Notes under the pieces: generated by a model
Told to the model about the DNA's origin: nothing
Databases searched by the model: none
Seen by the model: the letters and a program-made list of their open reading frames with translations, nothing else
Position numbers and translations under genes: made by a program
Source: Nonomuraea harbinensis
GTDB taxonomy: Bacteria > Actinomycetota > Actinomycetes > Streptosporangiales > Streptosporangiaceae
DNA length: 64,000 nt
Assembly: GCF_019396385.1 (NCBI RefSeq)
Contig: NZ_JAHKRN010000019.1
Location: forward strand, 87,219-151,218
Direction of reading: 5' to 3'
Part shown: in pieces, positions 32,901 to 40,694 of the stretch
Layout: every line of letters begins with the position of its first letter
Numbering within the stretch: position 1 is the stretch's first letter

Positions 32901-33314
32901 ATGAACCTGCCTGAGCGGAGAGACGTCAGGTTCCCGTTCCCGGAGCTGCTGGAGTGGGTGGAGAACCCGATGTTCGGGTTCCGCCCGTTCGGTCAGCTCG
33001 TCCGGGTCGAGGACTACATCGCCGATGATCGGTACGTGCTGCGGGCCGAACTTCCCGGGGTCGACCCCGAGGAGGACATCGAGGTCACCGTGGACGGCGG
33101 CATGCTGCACATCCGCGCTGAGAAGACCCACCGGGCCACCGAGCCGCACCGCTCCGAGTTCGCCTACGGGGCGCTCTCGCGGACGGTGACGCTGCCCGCC
33201 ACGGCCAGGACCGACGACGTCAAGGCCGTCTACAAGGACGGGGTCCTGGAGATCAGCGTGGGGCTGGAGGAGGAGAAGAAGGCCGAGGGCCGGCGGATCA
33301 CCGTCGAGCACTGA
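32901..33314 (+). CDS. Hsp20/alpha-crystallin small heat shock protein
   Basis: ATP-independent holdase chaperone of 137 residues. The alpha-crystallin domain (about 35-130) shows VRVEDYIADDRYVLRAELPG, DPEEDIEVTVDGGMLHIRAE, and the closing YKDGVLEISVGL, the family's GVL/I signature. The short N-terminal arm and acidic GLEEEKKAEG tail are like mycobacterial Acr-type proteins of dormancy regulons. GGAAGGAGG lies 5-6 nt before the ATG, implying strong translation. The promoter region contains two DosR-like boxes; a strong hairpin terminator follows. Confidence 0.93.
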   Translation: MNLPERRDVRFPFPELLEWVENPMFGFRPFGQLVRVEDYIADDRYVLRAELPGVDPEEDIEVTVDGGMLHIRAEKTHRATEPHRSEFAYGALSRTVTLPATARTDDVKAVYKDGVLEISVGLEEEKKAEGRRITVEH

Positions 33315-33324
33315 CGCCACGACC

Positions 33325-33357
33325 GGGCGCGGAGGGGGATGTCCCCCGCCCGCGCCC
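33325..33357 (+). terminator. Terminator after hsp20
   Basis: GGGCGCGG and CCGCGCCC pair around an inner GGGGG-ATGT-CCCCC stem, with small bulges; total 13 bp of stem, 11 bp after the stop codon. Confidence 0.7.
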
Positions 33358-33402
33358 TTCGCGCGCCGCCTCGCGGCAGCGGTCCGCCGGGGGAGCGGTG
33401 AC

Positions 33403-33416
33403 GGGACGAAGGTCCT
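33403..33416. promoter_or_regulatory. DosR-like box upstream of DoxX gene
   Basis: GGGAC-GAAG-GTCCT, 9 of 10 matches to GGGAC-N4-GTCCC, about 100 bp before the DoxX start. A very poor possible second copy (GGGAG at 33423) lies 20 bp downstream. Confidence 0.6.
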
Positions 33417-33513
33417 CGTGCCGGGAGTCGTACGGCACTGCTCCTGAGACCGCGCATGCGGTGTGCTATAGGTGACACGGAAACGGCGATCACCCTTCGG
33501 AAGGGGGGCCATC

Positions 33514-34038
33514 ATGGACGCCACCGTCAGCAGGCCCGTCAGGGAAACCGGCGCCGCGCAGGCGCGACGCCCGGTCGACTACGTCTGGGCGGTCGCCCGG
33601 ATCTCGATCGGCTGGGTCTTCCTGTGGGCGTTCCTGGACAAGACCTTCGGGTGGGGGTTCGCCACTCCGGCCGACCGGGCCTGGATCTCGGGCGGCAGCC
33701 CGACGACCGGGTTCCTCAAGGGCACGGGCGAGAACGCGCTCGGCGGCCTCTTCTCGGGCCTGGCCGGTCAGGCGTGGGTGGACTGGCTGTTCATGGCCGG
33801 TCTGCTCGGCGTCGGCCTGGCGCTGGTCCTCGGGGTCGGCACGCGGATCGCGGCGGGCGCCGGCACCGCGATGCTGGTGCTCATGTGGGCGGCGGAGCTG
33901 CCCCTGGCCAACAACCCGTTCATGGACGATCACATCATCTACTCGATCGTCCTCGTCGGTCTCGCGCTCGCCGAAGCCGGACGCACCTGGGGGCTGGGCA
34001 ACCTGCCGATCGTGCGGCGCACCGCCTGGCTGAAGTAG
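33514..34038 (+). CDS. DoxX family membrane protein
   Basis: Membrane protein of 174 residues with four helices. It opens with a polar N-terminus, then VWAVARISIGWVFLWAFLDKTFG, the DoxX first-helix pattern; an extracytoplasmic loop with GSPTTGFLKG follows, then helices at about 92-112, 115-135 and 143-160, and a C-terminal WGLGNLPIVRR. Compared with the DoxX-like protein at 6337 it has a long loop 1, as in the larger family branch found next to stress genes. GGAAGGGGGG precedes the ATG. The DosR-like box upstream and the USP downstream place it in the stress group. Biochemical role unknown. Confidence 0.85.
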   Translation: MDATVSRPVRETGAAQARRPVDYVWAVARISIGWVFLWAFLDKTFGWGFATPADRAWISGGSPTTGFLKGTGENALGGLFSGLAGQAWVDWLFMAGLLGVGLALVLGVGTRIAAGAGTAMLVLMWAAELPLANNPFMDDHIIYSIVLVGLALAEAGRTWGLGNLPIVRRTAWLK

Positions 34039-34051
34039 CGCGACCGATCCC

Positions 34052-34082
34052 GCGCCCACCTCCGGCAGCCGGAGGTGGGCGC
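34052..34082 (+). terminator. Strong terminator after DoxX gene
   Basis: A perfect 14-bp stem (GCGCCCACCTCCGG with its complement) and a 3-nt CAG loop, 14 bp after the stop codon. No T-run. Confidence 0.8.
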
Positions 34083-34113
34083 CGGCATGCCCGGCTGGAA
34101 GACCCTGGTCAGG

Positions 34114-34127
34114 AGGACGAAAGCCTC
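34114..34127. promoter_or_regulatory. DosR-like box upstream of second universal stress gene
   Basis: AGGAC-GAAA-GCCTC, 7 of 10 matches, embedded in the longer dyad GAGGAC-GAAA-GCCTCT apart from one pair. It lies 37-50 bp before the USP start. Confidence 0.4.
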
Positions 34128-34163
34128 TCGTTGAGGTGCCGTCCCCGGGGGGACGATGGTTAC

Positions 34164-34886
34164 ATGAACCAGATCCTGCTCGGCTACGACGGCTCGGACT
34201 TCTCCGTGCAGGCGCTCGACTGGGCCCTGGACGAGGCCGAGCTCAGAAAACTGCCGCTGACCGTCGCCCACGCCTGGCAGTGGCCCTACGGCCAGGCGGC
34301 GGAGGAGGCCAAGGCCCACCTGCGCAAGGCGGCCGAGCACGTGCTGTGGCACGGCGCCGACTGCGCCCGCCAGAGCAGCTCGGGCGTGCGCGTCGAGACG
34401 GACCTCCACGAGGGATCCGCCGCCGAACGCCTCGTCGAGCTCTCCGAGGACGCCGCGCTCGTCGTGGTCGGATCGCGCGGGCTCAACACGCTGTCCAGGG
34501 CCGTCGTGGGCTCGGTGGCCGAGTACGTCGCCGTCCACGCCGCTTGCCCCGTGGTCGTCGTACGGGGGCCGGGACCGTTGCCCGTGACGACGAACCCCGG
34601 CCCGATCGTCGTCGCCGACCCGGCGCCGGACGCGGCCGTCCTGGAGTTCGCCTTCGAGGAGGCCGCCCTGCGCCAGTTGCCGCTCGCCGCCTCGGCGGAC
34701 CTCGCCGAGCAGGCGGCGCGTCACCCGGGCGTGCGCACCGAGCCGCTCGCCGCCGGCGCGTCCGCCTCTCTCGTGGTCGCCGGCCGCGAGCACGCCACGC
34801 GCGCCGGTGTGGCGGGCGTGTTCCAGGGGCGCGTCCCGTGCCCCGTGGCGGTGGTGGGCGGCCGGAAGCCGGTCAGCGGGTCATGA
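34164..34886 (+). CDS. Universal stress protein, tandem but shortened second domain
   Basis: Stress protein of 240 residues. The first UspA domain (1-140) is complete: MNQILLGYDGSDFSVQALDWA and the ATP-binding GSRGLNTLSRAVVGSVAEYVA, then HAACPVVVVRG. The second (about 150-240) keeps its first strand (GPIVVADPAPDAAVLEFAF) and end (CPVAVVGG) but lacks about 40 residues in the middle, and its glycine motif is degenerate, so it probably cannot bind ATP. Start is the ATG at 34164. Its 3' end overlaps the convergent cupin gene by 14 bp. Confidence 0.9.
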   Translation: MNQILLGYDGSDFSVQALDWALDEAELRKLPLTVAHAWQWPYGQAAEEAKAHLRKAAEHVLWHGADCARQSSSGVRVETDLHEGSAAERLVELSEDAALVVVGSRGLNTLSRAVVGSVAEYVAVHAACPVVVVRGPGPLPVTTNPGPIVVADPAPDAAVLEFAFEEAALRQLPLAASADLAEQAARHPGVRTEPLAAGASASLVVAGREHATRAGVAGVFQGRVPCPVAVVGGRKPVSGS

Positions 34887-35205
34887 TGCTGATGCCGAGC
34901 ATGCGGGCGCCGGTCTCGGTGCGCGGACGGTGCGTGCTTCCGGGTGCGAACACCACGTAGCTGCCCGGCCCGAGCCGCCGCCCCCGGTCGACGAACTCTC
35001 CGGAGATCACGTAATAGCGCTCCTCACCGTCGTGGACGTCGTCCTCCGGCCACTCCGTCCCCGGGGCGAAGTCGTACATCCACCCGCGCGCCCACTCCGT
35101 GGCGGGCAGGCGCCGCCGGATGATCCCGGGGACCACCTCGACCGGTTCGACCTCGTCCACGTGCAGGACCTGAACATCATCGGGCTCTCGCGTCATGAGA
35201 CCCAT
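34873..35205 (-). CDS. Cupin domain protein, ChrR-like
   Basis: Small protein of 110 residues. The cupin core shows GWMYDFAPGTEWPEDDVHDGEERYYVISGEF and GPGSYVVFAPGSTHRPRTETGARML, the two conserved cupin motifs; a His, Glu and later His are placed to bind a metal (HDGEE and STHRPR). It resembles the cupin of ChrR-type anti-sigma factors but without the zinc-finger N-terminus. ATG codons at 35205 and 35196 are both open; neither has a clear ribosome binding site. It diverges from the GlxA-type regulator at 35269, which may control it. Confidence 0.75.
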   Translation of the reverse strand: MGLMTREPDDVQVLHVDEVEPVEVVPGIIRRRLPATEWARGWMYDFAPGTEWPEDDVHDGEERYYVISGEFVDRGRRLGPGSYVVFAPGSTHRPRTETGARMLGISIMTR

Positions 35206-35268
35206 CGTCGCGACGGCGGGCCCCAGCGGCCCAGTGTCTGGAATGACGTCTTCGGGTACTTTTCTGCC

Positions 35269-36228
35269 ATGAGTGTTCACCGGGTGGCCGCCCTGGTGCT
35301 GCCGCCGCAGTCCACGTTCGAGCTGGCCTGCGCCGCCGAGGTCTTCGGCATGAGCCGCCCCGGGCTGCCCGCCCGCTACGCGTTCGCCGTGTGCGGGGAG
35401 CGGCCGGGCGCGGTCCCGACCCTGGCGGGCTACGACATGGTCGTACGCCTGGGACTGGCCGCGCTGGAGACCGCGGACACGGTGGTCGTCCCCGGCTGGC
35501 AGGACCGCGAGCGCCCCGCGCCGCCCGCCGTGATCGACGCGCTGCGGCGGGCGCACCGGCGCGGCGCCCGCATCGTCGCGATCTGCTCCGGCGCGTTCCT
35601 CCTGGCGCAGGCGGGGCTGCTCGACCACCGCAGGGCCACCACCCACTGGCGGATGGCCGCCGACCTCGCCGCGCGCTTCCCCGATGTCCAGGTCGAGCCC
35701 GACACGCTCTACATCGACCTGGGCGACGTCGCCACCAGCGCCGGCACCGCCGCGGGCATCGACCTGTGCCTGCACCTGGCCCGCGCCGACCACGGCGCCG
35801 CGCACGCCGCCAGGATCGCCCGGCACATGGTCATGCCGCCGCATCGTGAGGGCGGCCAGCTCCAGTACGCCGCCCAGGACCGCGACGGCCACCCGCCGGA
35901 GTCGCTCGCCCTCGTCCTCGACTGGGCGCTCGAACGGCTGCACGAGCCGCTCGGCGTCGGCGACCTCGCCGCCCAGGCCGGTATCTCCCCCCGGACCCTC
36001 GCCCGCCGGTTCGCCGAACAGCTCGGCGTCACCCCCGGCCGCTGGCTGCTCCAGCAGCGCGTCGCGGCGGCCCGGACCCTCCTGGAGGAGACGGACCTCC
36101 CCGTGGAGACGATCGCGACCAGGGTCGGCCTGTCGTCGGCCGCCAATCTCCGCAGACGCTTCCACACCCTGGTGCGTACGACTCCCGCCGCCTACCGCCG
36201 ATCCTTCGCGCCGTGCGGAGATCGCTGA
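35269..36228 (+). CDS. GlxA family regulator: DJ-1/PfpI domain plus AraC helix-turn-helix
   Basis: Transcriptional regulator of 319 residues. Residues 1-175 are a DJ-1/PfpI-like domain (RVAALVLPPQSTFELACAAE ... GARIVAICSGAFLLAQAGLL, where the Cys occupies the nucleophile elbow), and residues about 215-315 hold the AraC-type double helix-turn-helix (LGVGDLAAQAGISPRTLARR ... VETIATRVGLSSAANLRRRF). The start ATG is the first after the divergent cupin promoter. Related proteins respond to small amines or betaines. The ligand here is unknown. Confidence 0.88.
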   Translation: MSVHRVAALVLPPQSTFELACAAEVFGMSRPGLPARYAFAVCGERPGAVPTLAGYDMVVRLGLAALETADTVVVPGWQDRERPAPPAVIDALRRAHRRGARIVAICSGAFLLAQAGLLDHRRATTHWRMAADLAARFPDVQVEPDTLYIDLGDVATSAGTAAGIDLCLHLARADHGAAHAARIARHMVMPPHREGGQLQYAAQDRDGHPPESLALVLDWALERLHEPLGVGDLAAQAGISPRTLARRFAEQLGVTPGRWLLQQRVAAARTLLEETDLPVETIATRVGLSSAANLRRRFHTLVRTTPAAYRRSFAPCGDR

Positions 36229-36261
36229 AAACCGGTGGACGGCGTCGTTAGTGTGGCTCGC

Positions 36262-36987
36262 ATGACTGTCGTGGACGTCGACCGGTTCGTGACCGAAGGA
36301 TTCGCCAAGCTGGAGGCGGCCGTGCCCCGTGAGGTCGCGGACACGGCCAGTGCGCAGGTGTGGCAGCAGATCGGGCTCTCGCCCGACGACCCCGCCGGCT
36401 GGCGGGAGCCGGTGGTGTGGACCGCCGACATGACGGGCCATGGCGCCTTCGGCGAGCTGGCGCGCAGCCCGCGGCTGCGCGAGGCGCTCGACGAGATCGC
36501 CGGGCCCGGTGGATGGGTGCCGCGCGCCGCCCTCGGCAACATGCCGATCCGCTTCCCCGGCAAGGCGCCGGTCGACGACCGGGGCTGGCACATCGACGCC
36601 TCGGTGGCCAGGCCCGACGGCTCGTGGGCCGTGTCGGGCCGGCCGGAGACGATGCTGCTGCTCGTGCTGCTGTCGGAGGTGGGCGACGACGACGCGCCGA
36701 CCCGCGTCCGGGTGGGCTCCCACCGCGACGCCGCCGAGGCGCTGGGCGAGCGGGTGCTCGACCCGTTCGAGGCCGGGCCGCTGCTCGACGCCGCCTCCAA
36801 GGACCGCCCGGTGGCCCACGCGACCGGCCTGCCCGGCGACATGTACCTCCTGCACCCGCTGACCGTGCACGCCGCCGACGAGCACCGCGGCACCCGGCCG
36901 CGTTTCATGTCCCAGGGGCCGGTGTTCCTGAAGCAGCCGGTCGCCCCGGGAGAGGGCAACGCCCTGGCCCGCGCCCTGCTCTCCTGA
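36262..36987 (+). CDS. Phytanoyl-CoA dioxygenase (PhyH) family protein
   Basis: Predicted Fe(II)/2-oxoglutarate-dependent oxygenase of 241 residues. The facial triad is readable: WHIDAS (His-x-Asp, near residue 110) and LLHPLTVHAADEHRGTRPRF, which supplies the distal His and the Arg that holds 2-oxoglutarate. The N-terminal VDRFVTEGFAKLEAAVPREVA is the usual PhyH opening. Substrate unknown; members hydroxylate acyl groups or natural-product scaffolds. It starts 34 bp after the GlxA-type regulator and could be cotranscribed. It abuts the convergent AraC gene without a gap. Confidence 0.85.
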   Translation: MTVVDVDRFVTEGFAKLEAAVPREVADTASAQVWQQIGLSPDDPAGWREPVVWTADMTGHGAFGELARSPRLREALDEIAGPGGWVPRAALGNMPIRFPGKAPVDDRGWHIDASVARPDGSWAVSGRPETMLLLVLLSEVGDDDAPTRVRVGSHRDAAEALGERVLDPFEAGPLLDAASKDRPVAHATGLPGDMYLLHPLTVHAADEHRGTRPRFMSQGPVFLKQPVAPGEGNALARALLS

Positions 36988-37800
36988 CTACCGGGCCGAG
37001 TAGCGTCCGGGCGTGCAGCCGTACTCCTTCACGAAGGCCGTGATGAACGCCGAAGGGCTGGAGTAGCCGACCCGGCGGGCGACCTCCGACACCGGCCGGG
37101 TCTCCAGCAGCGCGCGCGAGGTGCGCAGCCGCAGCTTGGTGCGCACCCGCGAGTAGGGCATGCCGAACTCGCGCTCGAAGTCGCGCTGCAGCGTCTTGAC
37201 GCTGACGTGCAGCCGCTCGGCCCACTCGTCGAGGCGGACGCTCTCGCCGGGGTTGTGCGACAGCTCGCGCACGACCGCCAGCGCGAAGCCGGTGCCCGAG
37301 CCGGGATGCCCGGCGGGCTCCGGGCTCGCCGGGGTGACCCCGGCCATGATGCGGGCACGCGCCTCCAGGGCGGCGGCCTCGTCGTGACCGGGACGCGCGA
37401 TGGCCTCGATCAGCCGGGCCGCCTCGGGGGCGACGGAGACCGCTCCGGCCCGCAGCCCGCCGAGCGCCGCGGGGACCTCGCGCAGGCAGATCCGGTAGAC
37501 CGTCTGCCGGTCGGCCGCGCGCACCTCGTGGGTGACCGCGCGGTGCGCCCAGAACGCCTCACGCGGGCCCACGAACTGCGCCTGCGCTCCGTGCCTGGCC
37601 GACAGCATGCCGTCGGGCGACCAGTAGAGCTGGTGGAGGAAGTCCTCGCGGCTCTCGCCGAACTCCAGCACGGTCGCCGACCGGTACTTGAGCACCAGGA
37701 CGCCGGTGGGCCGGCCGAGACCGTAGCCGTACTCCTCGCACCGGAGCGGATCGGCGCCCGTCGGCCCCGCGAGGGACACGGTCTGACGTCTCAGCGACAT
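36988..37800 (-). CDS. AraC family regulator next to siderophore uptake operon
   Basis: Transcriptional regulator of 270 residues. The N-terminal half (1-150) is a cupin-like sensor region; the C-terminal AraC helix-turn-helix occupies about 175-265 (VRLDEWAERLHVSVKTLQRD and RPVSEVARRVGYSSPSAFIT). I start at the ATG at 37798-37800 because GGGAGG is 7 nt upstream; earlier ATG/GTG codons lack such a site. It diverges from the siderophore-binding protein gene and shares with it a DtxR/IdeR-type iron box. AraC regulators in this position usually activate ferric-siderophore uptake when the siderophore is present. Confidence 0.88.
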   Translation of the reverse strand: MSLRRQTVSLAGPTGADPLRCEEYGYGLGRPTGVLVLKYRSATVLEFGESREDFLHQLYWSPDGMLSARHGAQAQFVGPREAFWAHRAVTHEVRAADRQTVYRICLREVPAALGGLRAGAVSVAPEAARLIEAIARPGHDEAAALEARARIMAGVTPASPEPAGHPGSGTGFALAVVRELSHNPGESVRLDEWAERLHVSVKTLQRDFEREFGMPYSRVRTKLRLRTSRALLETRPVSEVARRVGYSSPSAFITAFVKEYGCTPGRYSAR

Positions 37801-37831
37801 CGGCTGACCTCCCGTCGACATCACAAGCAAC

Positions 37832-37850
37832 TTAGGTAAGGGTAGCCTAA
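37832..37850. promoter_or_regulatory. Iron box (DtxR/IdeR/DmdR operator)
   Basis: TTAGGTAAGGGTAGCCTAA follows the 19-bp iron-box consensus TTAGGTTAGGCTAACCTAA with three mismatches, all in the centre. It lies between the divergent AraC regulator and the siderophore operon, so both should be repressed by iron-loaded DtxR/IdeR. Confidence 0.9.
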
Positions 37851-37907
37851 CCATGCCTCGGCCAACTCGTGGCCTGGCCTTTCACCCTGTTCCGAGGAAT
37901 GTTTCTG

Positions 37908-38906
37908 ATGCGTTCTGCCCTGCCCTGGCGCACCGCCGGCGCCGTGGCCCTCGCGCTCGCCCTGGCGACCGGCTGCGGTACGGCCGAGTCCGGTGAGCAG
38001 CCCGCCGAGGCCGCCGCGACCCGGACCTTCACCGTCGACGACGGCGAGATCACCATCCCCGCCGACCCCAAGCGGGTCGTCGCGACCGGGTACGCGGTGC
38101 CCGTGCTGATCGAGGCCGACGCCGCCCTGGTCGGCATCTCCACGTGGAAGCGCGGCCTGCCGCTGATGTCCGAGGAGGACCTGGCGACGTACGACGGCCT
38201 GGAGAAGGTCGCGGGGGAGTCCGCCGCCGAGACCAACTACGAGGCCATCGCCAAGGTCAAGCCCGACCTGATCGTCATCGGCGTCCCCAAGCCGGTCCTC
38301 GCCGACGTGGACATCGAACGCCTGAAGTCGATCGCCCCGGTGGCCGTGATCGGCCCGACGGTGCCGTCGGCGTGGCGTGAGCTCTCGCGCCGCCAGTCCG
38401 ACGCCGCGGGCCGCTCGGAGAACTTCGACGCCGCCAAGACCGCGTACGAGAAGAAGGCCGCCGAACTCACGGCCAAGTACAAGGACGCGGTGTCGGGCCT
38501 GAAGTTCGGCCATGTGGGCGCGTACGGGGACATCTCCGACGGCACGTTCCATCGGGAGTTCTCCGGGTCGTGGGGCCCGAACATCATCGAGGACGTCGGC
38601 GTCACCTACTACGGCGAGGTCAAGGAGAAGACCGGCGGTTCCGGCGACGTCTCGGAGTACCCCTCGATCGAGGAGCTGCCCAAGAGCCTCGGCGAGGCCG
38701 ACGCCATCACCTACTCGGTCCAGGACGACGGCACGCCGAGCGAGGCCGTGAAGTACGTGCTCGACTCCGAGCTGTGGAAGGGCCTGCCCGCGGTCAAGGC
38801 CGGCAAGGTCTTCCCGATCCGCTACACCGAGGCCGCCACCTACGAGTCGGCGATGAAGACCCTGGACGCCGTCGACGAGGCGCTCGCGCCGCTGCTCGCC
38901 TCATGA
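37908..38906 (+). CDS. Ferric-siderophore-binding lipoprotein (FecB/FepB type)
   Basis: Extracytoplasmic substrate-binding protein of 332 residues. The signal peptide ends in a lipobox LATGC, so the mature protein starts at an acylated Cys and is anchored to the membrane. Core motifs: DPKRVVATGYAVPVLIEADA, YEAIAKVKPDLIVIGVP, and VFPIRYTEAATYES near the end, typical of the class III iron-siderophore binders. I use the ATG at 37908, with GAGGA 9 nt upstream, rather than the ATG at 37899 that touches it. First gene of an operon preceded by an iron box. Confidence 0.92.
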   Translation: MRSALPWRTAGAVALALALATGCGTAESGEQPAEAAATRTFTVDDGEITIPADPKRVVATGYAVPVLIEADAALVGISTWKRGLPLMSEEDLATYDGLEKVAGESAAETNYEAIAKVKPDLIVIGVPKPVLADVDIERLKSIAPVAVIGPTVPSAWRELSRRQSDAAGRSENFDAAKTAYEKKAAELTAKYKDAVSGLKFGHVGAYGDISDGTFHREFSGSWGPNIIEDVGVTYYGEVKEKTGGSGDVSEYPSIEELPKSLGEADAITYSVQDDGTPSEAVKYVLDSELWKGLPAVKAGKVFPIRYTEAATYESAMKTLDAVDEALAPLLAS

Positions 38907-39718
38907 GGATGGAGCGCCACAACCCCCGGGAACGGGTCGCCGAGCATCACGTCAACGGCAACGGCGTCGCCCGCGTCGGCTACCCGATCGGCATCCGCAC
39001 GGCCCCGGTCGCCGCCCGCGAGCTGATCACCCCGCGCATGCTGCGGCTCACGCTCAGGGGCCCGGAGCTGGAGGGGTTCCACAGCTACCAGGCCGACGAC
39101 CACGTGAAGATCGTCTTCCCGGACGCGGACGGCACCCTGCGTCTCCCCGTGCCCAATGACGAGCAGATGCTCGACTGGCCCGACCCCTCGCCCACCACGC
39201 GCACGTACACCATCCGGCGGTACGACGCCGACTCCCGCGAGATCGACCTCGACATCGTGCTGCACGACGGCGGCGTGGCGGCCACGTGGGCGGCCACCGT
39301 CCGGGTGGGCGACGAGGTCTCCATCGCCGGACCGCCCGGAGCCAAGGCGTTCCCGCACACGTACGGCCACTACGTGTTCGCGGTCGACGCGACCGCGCTG
39401 CCCGCGGCGGCGCGGTGGCTGGAGGAGTCGCCGCCCGGCGTCTCCGCGCACCTCGTGATCGAGACCGACGACCCCGCCGAGCACGCCTACCCGCTCGCCG
39501 AGCGCGACGGCGTGGAGGTGATCTGGCTCGTCCGCGAGAACGGGCACTCCTCGCTCGCCGGCACGGTCCAGTCCCTCACGCTGCCGCCCGTGCCGGTCTT
39601 CCTGTACGCGGCCGGCGAGGCGGGCGACATCAGGCCGCTGCGCCAGTGGAGCGCGGGGCGGCTCGACTCGCTGTTCACCGGCTACTGGAAGCGTGGAGTC
39701 GCGGGGCTTGAAGACTGA
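38903..39718 (+). CDS. Siderophore-interacting protein (FAD-dependent ferric-siderophore reductase, ViuB-like)
   Basis: Cytoplasmic flavoprotein of 271 residues that releases iron by reducing the ferric siderophore. The FAD-binding beta-barrel shows RTYTIRRYDADSREIDLDIV, with the RxYT(I/V)R pattern that binds flavin, and VSIAGPPGAK for the phosphate loop. The C-terminal domain (about 150-271) is the SIP domain: LVIETDDPAEHAYPL and VFLYAAGEAGDIRPLRQW. The ATG overlaps the lipoprotein stop (ATGA at 38903-38906), so the two are translationally coupled. Confidence 0.92.
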   Translation: MRMERHNPRERVAEHHVNGNGVARVGYPIGIRTAPVAARELITPRMLRLTLRGPELEGFHSYQADDHVKIVFPDADGTLRLPVPNDEQMLDWPDPSPTTRTYTIRRYDADSREIDLDIVLHDGGVAATWAATVRVGDEVSIAGPPGAKAFPHTYGHYVFAVDATALPAAARWLEESPPGVSAHLVIETDDPAEHAYPLAERDGVEVIWLVRENGHSSLAGTVQSLTLPPVPVFLYAAGEAGDIRPLRQWSAGRLDSLFTGYWKRGVAGLED

Positions 39719-40694
39719 TCGGCGACGGGCGGCCATCCTCGTGGCCGCCCTCGCGCTCCTGCTCGTCGTGGCGGGCGTGAGCGTGTGCGTCGGCGCCCAG
39801 GCCATCGCGCCCGCCGAGGTCTGGCGCGCCTTCACCGCCTACGCCGGGACCGGCGAGCACCAGATCGTGCGCGGGATCCGGGTCCCGCGCACGGTGCTCG
39901 GCATCTTCGTGGGCGCCGCCCTGGGCACCGCGGGCACGCTGGTCCAGACGCTGACCCGCAACCCGCTGGCCGAGCCGGGCATCCTCGGGGTGACCGCCGG
40001 CGCGGGGTTCGCGATCACCGTCGGCGCCGTGCTGGGCCTGGCCGGGAGCCCGGCCGGGCAGCTCGGGCTGGCCTTCGCGGGCGCCGTGCTGGCCTCGGTC
40101 GCCGTCTACGCCGTCGGCTCGACCTCGCCGCTGCGGCTGGTCCTGACCGGTGTGGCGCTCAGCTCCGTCCTCGCGGGCGTCTCGCTCGGCATGCGGCTGA
40201 TGCTGCCCGACGTGTTCGACACGTTCCGGTTCTGGTCCGTCGGAGCTCTGGCCGGGCACGAGCAGCAGCCGCTGAGGCTCGCGCTCTGGACGATCGCGGT
40301 GGCGCTCGCCTGTTCCGTGGCGATCACCAGGCCGCTGAACGCGATGGTCCTCGGCGACGACGTGGCCAGGGCGCTCGGCGGGCACCTCGCGCGCACCCGG
40401 TTCGGCGTGCTCGTGCTGGTCACCCTGCTCGCCGGCGCGGCCACGGCCGCCGCCGGGCCGATCGCGTTCCTCGGGCTGATGGTGCCGCACCTGGCCCGCC
40501 GGGCGGCGGGCGCGTCGATCCCGTGGCTCATGGCCTACACGATGGTGCTGGGGCCGATCCTGCTGCTGGTCTCCGACATCGCCGCCCGCGTGCTGCTCCC
40601 GACGGGGGAGGTGCCGGTGGCCGTGGTCACCGCGTTCCTCGGCGCGCCGGTGCTCATCTGGGCGGTACGACGGCGCGGGGCGGTGCGGTCATGA
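39693..40694 (+). CDS. FecCD family siderophore ABC permease, first subunit
   Basis: Inner-membrane permease of 333 residues with about nine hydrophobic helices. FecCD signatures: IRVPRTVLGIFVGAALGTAGTL, TRNPLAEPGILGV (coupling with the binding protein), GPIAFLGLMVPHLAR and the C-terminal GEVPVAVVTAFLGAPVLIW. The GTG at 39693 overlaps the preceding gene by 26 nt; a TTG at 39708, with GGAG 9 nt upstream, is an alternative start. It pairs with the next gene to form the heterodimeric channel. Confidence 0.9.
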   Translation: MESRGLKTDRRRAAILVAALALLLVVAGVSVCVGAQAIAPAEVWRAFTAYAGTGEHQIVRGIRVPRTVLGIFVGAALGTAGTLVQTLTRNPLAEPGILGVTAGAGFAITVGAVLGLAGSPAGQLGLAFAGAVLASVAVYAVGSTSPLRLVLTGVALSSVLAGVSLGMRLMLPDVFDTFRFWSVGALAGHEQQPLRLALWTIAVALACSVAITRPLNAMVLGDDVARALGGHLARTRFGVLVLVTLLAGAATAAAGPIAFLGLMVPHLARRAAGASIPWLMAYTMVLGPILLLVSDIAARVLLPTGEVPVAVVTAFLGAPVLIWAVRRRGAVRS